64,000 nt of DNA, taken from positions 124,001-188,000 of the forward strand of contig MU867064.1 of NCBI GenBank assembly GCA_033725935.1. The letters are read 5' to 3'. The position numbers and the translations under genes are program-made. Shown piece after piece: positions 57,535-64,000 of the stretch. Under the pieces are notes generated by a model that saw only the letters and a program-made list of their open reading frames with translations, did no database searches and had not been told where the DNA came from. Numbering within the stretch: position 1 is the first letter of the stretch; every line of letters begins with the position of its first letter. The stretch is from Cladorrhinum sp. PSN259. Lineage: Eukaryota > Ascomycota > Sordariomycetes > Sordariales > Podosporaceae.

Positions 57535-58634
57535 ATGGGGATTAACAGTTGGATAGGACACTTCACCAAAGATGTGGTTGCTACTACTGACGAGTCCCCG
57601 TTGACTAAGTCTCAACAACGTCGAGCTCAGGTCAGGACGGCCCAGCTCCAGCACCGTCAGCGCAAAGCCAACTATGTCAAGAAACTCGAGACGGATACTG
57701 AGCGGTATAGAGAGATGATAGCAACCGCAAAGCGAGATGCCCTAGCGATCCACGCCGAAAATGAAGCCATGAGAGCTCAACTACTTGAGCATTCGTCAAA
57801 GCTGACCCTGGACCAGAGTGTCCGCCTTCTCAACCAAATACCGCAGCCTCCGGACGATATTACTATGACACTCGGCTACGACGATGCTATGAACGCGCCG
57901 TGCTACTACATCAGCAGCTCCCCGTCACGGAGCCAGTTCGGGGAGTCGACGAGCACCCGGGGAGGAGGCCTGGCCGGCTCGGAGAGGTGTTCTGCTCCTC
58001 CAAACCCACAGCTGCCGGATATGTCACCACATCAAATCCAGCAAGCAATCAACTTCATTCTCGCGTAAGTTCTTTCTCTTCCCACTATCTAAACTCGGTC
58101 AGCTTTTCGCCCACTAACGCTCCAAACAGTCTAGAACACATCTGCCGCGATCACTCCCATCCTTCACACTTTCACTCCTCCCCTGCGTTTCCCTCGCCAG
58201 GTGATGACTGCATCAAAGGCAACAAATCCGGGCACACGCTCATGGCTACCTCCCTCGCCTTGCGCACTGCCCCGCCGACAGTCTTTTCTGCTGCGAAGAA
58301 GACGAGACTCTTTCCGGGAAGTTCTATTTCTTTACGCCCACCCGCGCCGGATTCGCCCAACGAAGTGTCCTGGAAAGCTTCAGGGCTTACCTTGCAGAAT
58401 CTCTACGGCCTAGCATGCTCATTACATGGAAAATATGATGGAGAGGTCACACCTGTCCAAGTTTGGTTCGAGCTGGTGGGGAGATACGGTGTTGAAACAG
58501 TCCTGAGGGGTATAGATGAGATGAAGAGGGAGTTCATGGGAGTAGTCAAATGTCCGCCGCACTATGGTGCCGTCTTGGAGAGGGGGGCATTTGAGAGTGT
58601 TGTTGGTCGGGTTCTGGGTAGAGTTGCTGCGTAG
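57535..58634 (+). CDS. bZIP-like transcription factor with atypical basic region
   Basis: Two exons, 57535-58064 and 58130-58634, give 344 residues. A basic region and leucine-zipper-like helix lie at about residues 22-85 (QQRRAQVRTAQLQHRQRKAN, YVKKLETDTERYREMIATAK). The layout matches fungal YAP-like bZIPs, but the invariant Asn of the N-x2-A-[AQ]-x2-[CFY]-R motif is Val and the aromatic/Cys position is His. The C-terminal part (TPVQVWFELVGRYGVETVLR, REFMGVVKC, LERGAFESVVGRVLG) resembles the conserved tail of a group of such proteins in Sordariomycetes. The start at 57535 is the ATG nearest the domain; an upstream exon cannot be excluded. The 65-bp intron (GTAAGT...CAAACAG) keeps the frame. 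Confidence 0.75.
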
Positions 58635-59286
58635 ACGTGCGCCCGACAGGAAATGGGGGTTAAAACTGAATACATGTACACTAGCTAAGAATGACTATTG
58701 ACTGGGTATGGGTAATAAATAATTATGCTAGAGGATTGACTCGGAGATAATCATGAGCTGTGGGGAAATCAGGCTTCGTGCAACAGAAATTCAGGCGGGG
58801 ACTGCAATGCTTTGGAATCATTGTGTTACATTAGGAACCGCCAACGCCGCCCACAGACCATGTGTTTGGAATCATGTACTCACTCAACTGGGAAATATTG
58901 GAAGCCTAGATTTCACACCTCTATAATTCAAGAACAAGATTACTTTGTAGCCGGTCGTTGAGAGGCTTAATTTTTACGACTGTTCTTAAGTTTAGGAGTG
59001 TATCAACGGCGGTAATGACTGTGGATATGGTCCTTCGAATCAGTTAGATGAGATGGACAGTGCTTCGTGATCTTCACCCTCATTCGGAGACCGCCAGACT
59101 GAAGATGACACAATTGCCATTGGAATCATGGCAGAGTGAAAGATAAAGAAAGATATACAAGTGGTCTAGTCAGGTCGAGAGGAGATGTAATTACTGTGTC
59201 CCAAACAAGCAGCCTTCCAAAGACAGGGACATATTGAACACTTATTTATCAATTTATCTGCCTGATATCTCAATTTAAACTTGGTC
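58635..59286. other. Intergenic region between the bZIP-like gene and the propeller pseudogene
   Basis: AT-rich non-coding stretch holding the 3' region of the bZIP-like gene and the old promoter of the pseudogene. No gene or repeat is recognised. Confidence 0.55.
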
Positions 59287-60333
59287 ATGAAGCTGTTGCT
59301 CCTATCGCCACTCCTCCTACTACACCCCTCCGCCTCAGGGGCTGCAGTGCGGCGCCGAAGCTGTGGTAACACCGCCACTACACCTCAGACTCCTTCCAAG
59401 GCGCTCTACTTCCTTGACAACAACCCAGCTGGATCTTCCATCATCTCTCTCTACAAATCTCCTCAAGTGGCACTCTCTCCAACCCGATTCGCATTCTCCT
59501 CCAAGCTAAACTTGATCTGCGTCCTCCACACCGGATTCCCGTCCCCTGGGGTATCGTGCTTCAAACTCGACCCTCAAACCAACACCATAACACCGCAGCG
59601 ACAATGTCTCATCCCGTTGCCTTCAATCGCCCAATCTGAACCCGGGGGTCCCCCCAACGGGACCAACGAACACGGCCTCGGATATCCTCTTCAACCCTTC
59701 CAGCACGGCCCTGTACGTAATAACAACAAAAGGCGACCCTTCGACTAACACCACGGGTTCCGTCTTTACTTTCCCCCGTAGACCCTCAGACGCTCACCCT
59801 AGGTCTCCCGGTTCAAGAATCGAAACCCTCGGGCTTTGCTCTTGGGGTTCTCCATGACGTTTCTCAACGGCAGCGCAGCGGTAATTACTGACCCTTCCTT
59901 CGGGGCCGCGCTCGTTTGATACTTTTTCGTCTTCTTCTTTTTCTTCTTCTTCCTCCGCCGTTGTCGAAAACGACCCAACGTACCAAAGTCGCGAACCGAA
60001 CCGCCATATGCTGCTGGAGCGTATACAGCGACGCAAAGACAAGAGATTTACCTCTCCGACACGGGGAATCCTGACATCACTGTCTTGGACGCTGGTGACG
60101 GAAGCATCAAGAGAACTATAAGTGGCCCAAAAGAAGGAAAAGGAAGTCTGGATTGTGTGCTGCTTGACGGCAAGTTGTACGTCTTACAAGCCGGGAGTGG
60201 GATTTCGGTGCTCGATGTGGATGAGATGACAGGGGAGAAACAAGTGGTTCAAAGTTTGGACCTGAGCGGGTTGGGAGATAGAAGGGGGTGGATGGGCATG
60301 GCTGTCTATAGGGGACGGGACGGAGAGGATTGA
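59287..60333 (+). pseudogene. Decayed secreted beta-propeller (lactonase/muconate cyclase-like) protein
   Basis: The gene opens with a good signal peptide (MKLLLLSPLLLLHPSASGAA) and then KALYFLDNNPAGSSIISLYK, a start seen in fungal secreted proteins of the 3-carboxymuconate-cyclase-like propeller type. Protein-like sequence continues in different frames: TASDILFNPSSTALYVITTK after a shift near 59660-59680, then VDPQTLTLGLPVQESKPSG, FSMTFLNGSAAVITDPSFGA, then past a CTT-rich repeat (59930-59958) CWSVYSDAKTR and IYLSDTGNPDITVLDAGDGS, up to the stop at 60333. At least four frame changes without credible splice sites suggest a pseudogene. Base-calling errors or unrecognised introns are less likely. 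The exact family is tentative. Confidence 0.6.
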
Positions 60334-63300
60334 GTCCGGGTTAGGGGGGACTGGAAAGGAAAGAGTCAAGCTTGAGGCCTCACGATGTATAGGTGAATTG
60401 CTTTCGTTGCTGGACTGGTTGAAGAGATTATGGGTGATTCTTGGGACGAACAGCAGGTGCTGGCGCTCACGTACGTATGTACAAGACAGTGAAGTCAACA
60501 ACTGCAATCTTGAAGCTGGGCTGGGATGACTGGGAGACCCATGGTACTGTACATAGTTAAGACGCGTTTGTGTTATTAAAATGAGAGAAAACAGGGTGAA
60601 GATGATCAAGAAAGTCGTCTTCATGTCCAGAAAACGAACCGTATACCCTAAGAAATTCTCCAGAACTCTTTTAAACACAAACTCATAACTGACGATGCAT
60701 ATCAGTGTTGCATGGAAACGAAGAAAAAGGGAGCGACACCCGACTTGATTCGGAGCATTCGGTCGACTAGCGATTCCAGAACGTGATGAGATTCCAAGAA
60801 TCTCTCAGCAGGCACGAGCAAAGACAGGATCTCACCGACAAGTTCTCCTCGGACTCGACCACCAATAAATATGCCAAGGCGAACCCTCCGCCGTCCTCAG
60901 ACATGTTCACACCGCAGGAGGAACTTGTGTAATCTCTCCTCATCAGCCACCGTGACAAATGCCGCACGCCTCCCTTCTGTCCCTGCGTCCCGTGGCGCTC
61001 AACAAGCGAGACAGCAAACACGGCTTGTTGATCCGCATGCCGGATGGTGGCGTCTTCGTGAATGATGAAGAACGGAACGTGCCGACACTTCTTCATTCAC
61101 AACAACACCAAGCCTTTGCAAGCTTTTTCCCAAGCTTTCGCAAGCGTGATCCTTCAGCCCCGTTTCTCGTGGGCCTAGACTCTGTCAAACAATATCAATA
61201 ATTCTCACGGCTGCGAGAACTAGTGTTTTCATCATTCCCCCCCCCTTAATTCTGATGGTTGCAAGACACACATGTGATGGCACTTACTCGCTACACTTTT
61301 CTGAAGGCACTCATGGTTCCTTGTTTTTCATCGGTCTCAACCCCACGTTGGTGGAAATTATTCGGGTTCCCTGTCTGTGATGGTTTCCAGGAGGATCGTC
61401 ACCTTCTAGGGGACTGAGAGATGGCTGCATATTTTTACCCCTGAGCTAGTGGAAAACATGTCGCCGCGCGTGTGGCATCACAATAGAGACAATAGGAAGG
61501 TCTGGGTAGAAGGGGTGAAGGAGCAGGAGCAAAAGATCTACAGCGTCGTTATCACAAGAGACTACTGAATTCCTGGCGCGTACTGTACAGTAAACATGTC
61601 TGTGAAGCCGAAAAGTTGCGCAGTCCATTTCAGACTGGAGGTTAGCGTAGGGTCAGATGCGGTATACAAGGGGGGGGGGGGGGGCGGTTAATGTAGATCG
61701 GCTTTCCCCAGGTGCAAAGCAGCAAACGCATCTCGGCCTTTGAGGTGTCATCGGCCGAAGACCTTTGCATTTGAGCATCCGTCATGTGCTTGTCAGATAT
61801 GCAGCTTGATGTGTTGACCGAACCGTGACTGGCCAGATTTTAATAATATATTTGGTTCCATTGCTGCTGAAAGTCCGAGTTTGTGTTGGTGATCTGAGCC
61901 AAGAGGCAGAGGTCTGTCGATGTGGTCAACAAAACAACGTGCCCCTCTGTGACAATCAGTCAAGTTCATGTGTAAATGGGTCGATAAGATGCCGCCAAGT
62001 TGGGATACTAGTGCGATGGGTGTGTGAATGGTCTGTTCCCTGAAGGATTAGGATATGCGGCTGATGAAGAGCCGTCGGGGGAAACATAACCAGAACAGGG
62101 AAGGTTACTTGGCTTGCCCTCGTATTGTTTTGGCCGGAAAATAAATCAAGAATCTGGGTGATTTGTTGTCCAAATCAACATGACAAGGACTATCGTTTGA
62201 GGTTTCACTGCAGCAGCGTTTTGCTGCCAGTCACCCAGTGCAGATATGGATGTCGGGTGGGGACTGCACAGCCAAACAACGGCGGAAGTACGGATAATTG
62301 GCATCTTTCGAGCTTTTGCAGCCTTCCATGCAGCGTGCTCGGGTCCGAACAGTGCCTTTTCAACCCAGTGCGAAGTGCTGTGAGTGATGACTGATGATGG
62401 ATGGGTCGACTAGCGGATACGAACTGTGAGGGCTGCAGGCTTTGCCATGTAAGAATGTACCAAGCATCTGGTCTCTGGGACCGGGAACTTTTTAGTGACT
62501 TTTTAGTGACTTTCTATGTATTGCCTGTAGGCTGCGTCGCCTGTTGGTTCGACAGACAGGGGAACCGCGGTTTTTAAGATGGGAATTGAAAAGTGCGATG
62601 TGAAGATTCAGCAGAAGGGTGGGCAAATTTGTTCAGGAGACGTCTATTTCATCGCCGCCGAATTCTCATTCTATTTTGCGCGAGAAAAATAGTGTAACTC
62701 TCAGGGTCTTCGTTACCAGCTGCAAGACGGAATCGGGTATGGCCAAGGATGCTGGTTCGGTGAAACCCTCCTCTCCACAGGGTAGACACATCTCGGCTGC
62801 CATGATATCGAAGGTCAAAATGCCAGCGCCCGACATCAACGCATGTGGTGCCCAAAAATAGCGAATACGGTTTGTCTCAATTGTGGAGCCGTTGTGAACC
62901 GTCGACTGATTGATTCTAGAAGGTGAGCTTTCAGAGTTCAGCTACTCCATATAGTCATATCATGTTTCGGTGAGAAAGTCAATAGCATGCTGTCATGGTC
63001 GCACTTCCATCCGAGAATATGCATCTTCGGGTCGAAATTCGGCGTTCTGTCGTTCTGACTGTCTGACGGTAATATAAATGCGAAGTGGCCGTGCCGCAGT
63101 GTCTTGCATACGTGCTGGTTTGGGGAAACAACAGAAACCCCATGGGGAAGCTGGTTGCCGGGCAATTGTGATAACGGACACGGCCTGCTTGAGCCAGAAC
63201 GCCATGCCATTGTTTGTGAGACGTGAGGACGAACAAGCGGGTAGAACGCGGGCAAAAAGACCCCCAAGAAACCGAAGCCATCAATCCTTTCCCTTTCCTA

Positions 63301-64000
63301 GAGCGGTGGCTGCCCGCGTGCTGCTGCTGCCCGCAGTGCTGTTGCCTCCTGCGTCACCTAGTTGTTGCAGGGCTGGAGCTGGAACCCCACCATGAGTGGA
63401 TGGTGGGGTATAGATGCAAGGTTTAAAATGATGGAAATGGCTCGATGGGACCACGCCATGCCTTTTCCATCTTTTCAGCGGGCTCTGGGAACAATAGTTA
63501 TGAAATCTGAGTTGCCAGCAGACTCTTATTCTGGCTGGAAGCTTCAAGATGCATCCAATCATCCGAGTTGTCGGAGGGAACCCTCACTAACAGAGTCGAG
63601 TTATAGTTTCTCATCCCTTGCGTTGATCGATACCCATGATCCTTGTGGGATAAAGGAAAATCCATCAAACCCATCACGGTGGGAGCTGGGAGAAAAACCG
63701 GACGATCAGCCCCAGGCGCAGGGATTTGAATCTTCGATAGCTCGGGAACCATGAGATTGGTACGCATCCAACCGTGATCTCTCTGATCCCCTGTCAAAGA
63801 GCAGAATATGGACGAACTTTCATTGTGTCTGTCCGGATGTTATTAACTCGGCTGACCCGACCTCGATGAAGGACCGTCCTCAAGCCGTCAACTTTCCTGT
63901 CGGACAAGTCCATTCTCGTATCCATGGCTTGATCAGAGTCACACAAAAAACGTCGCTGGAACGCTCGCCGGATATCAATGAAAATGCTCCTGTTAGCCGA
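60334..64000. other. Terminal region without recognised genes
   Basis: About 3.7 kb containing only short, overlapping frames of random composition on both strands. A G-run lies at 61671-61684, a tandem TTTTTAGTGAC pair near 62489-62511, and CTG/CCT-rich sequence near 63310-63375. No RNA gene, transposon or conserved domain is seen. A gene with many small exons could be missed. Confidence 0.45.

Noticed and set aside
1..64000. CRISPR arrays, insertion sequences, phage or viral genes
   Set aside because: No regularly spaced repeats, no terminal inverted repeats with a transposase and no viral hallmark proteins; all recognised genes are fungal nuclear genes.

Overview
This window reads as nuclear DNA of a filamentous ascomycete, most likely a Sordariomycete. 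The case rests on genes split by short introns (about 50-70 bp, GTRNGY donors and CTRAY-like branch sites), long untranslated leaders, a group III (NIK1/OS-1) hybrid histidine kinase with HAMP-type repeats, ML/TRP-like (FLC) and Hap3 proteins of fungal type, and a solitary tRNA gene. The exact genus cannot be set from the sequence alone. One 10-N assembly gap flanked by G and C homopolymers lies near 53.46 kb.

Layout. 1-7 kb: a WW-domain/PhoD-like phosphatase (+) converging on phosphomannomutase (-). 7-14 kb: a mitochondrial/vacuolar-type cation/Ca2+ exchanger (-) divergent from the condensin kleisin BRN1 (+). 14-18.5 kb: a poorly resolved stretch with hints of a small spliced gene (-). 18.6-20.5 kb: a SAM + HMG-box protein (+). 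23.2-27.4 kb: the osmosensing histidine kinase NIK1/OS-1 (-), with 2.6 kb and 3.7 kb of non-coding DNA around it. 31-34.4 kb: tRNA-dihydrouridine synthase DUS2 (+) converging on protein phosphatase methylesterase PPE1 (-). 35-37.4 kb: an FLC/TRP-like membrane protein (-). 40.3-43.7 kb: a large single-exon C2H2 zinc-finger protein (-). 44-48.3 kb: gene-empty, AT-rich in its distal half, ending at tRNA-Arg(ACG). 48.7-50.8 kb: a compact trio of small housekeeping genes (TMEM14 family, CMC2, prefoldin subunit 2). 53.9-55 kb: CCAAT-binding factor subunit HAP3/HapC. 57.5-58.6 kb: an atypical bZIP-like protein. 59.3-60.3 kb: a frameshifted secreted beta-propeller-like pseudogene. 60.4-64 kb: no gene recognised.

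The genes do not form a pathway cluster. They are conserved core genes (RNA modification, chromosome condensation, protein dephosphorylation control, mannosylation precursor supply, prefoldin, complex IV assembly) mixed with regulators (NIK1, HAP3, HMG-box, C2H2, bZIP) that have large intergenic spaces. I found no secondary-metabolite cluster, intact transposon, CRISPR array or obvious novel multi-gene system. The best leads are regulatory or structural: a 12-bp inverted repeat plus a telomere-like motif in front of DUS2, a probable dual-start (mitochondrial/cytosolic) DUS2, an in-phase alternative start inside the HAP3 intron, an ATG-only first coding exon in the TMEM14 gene, a bZIP-like basic region lacking the invariant Asn, and the decayed propeller gene.
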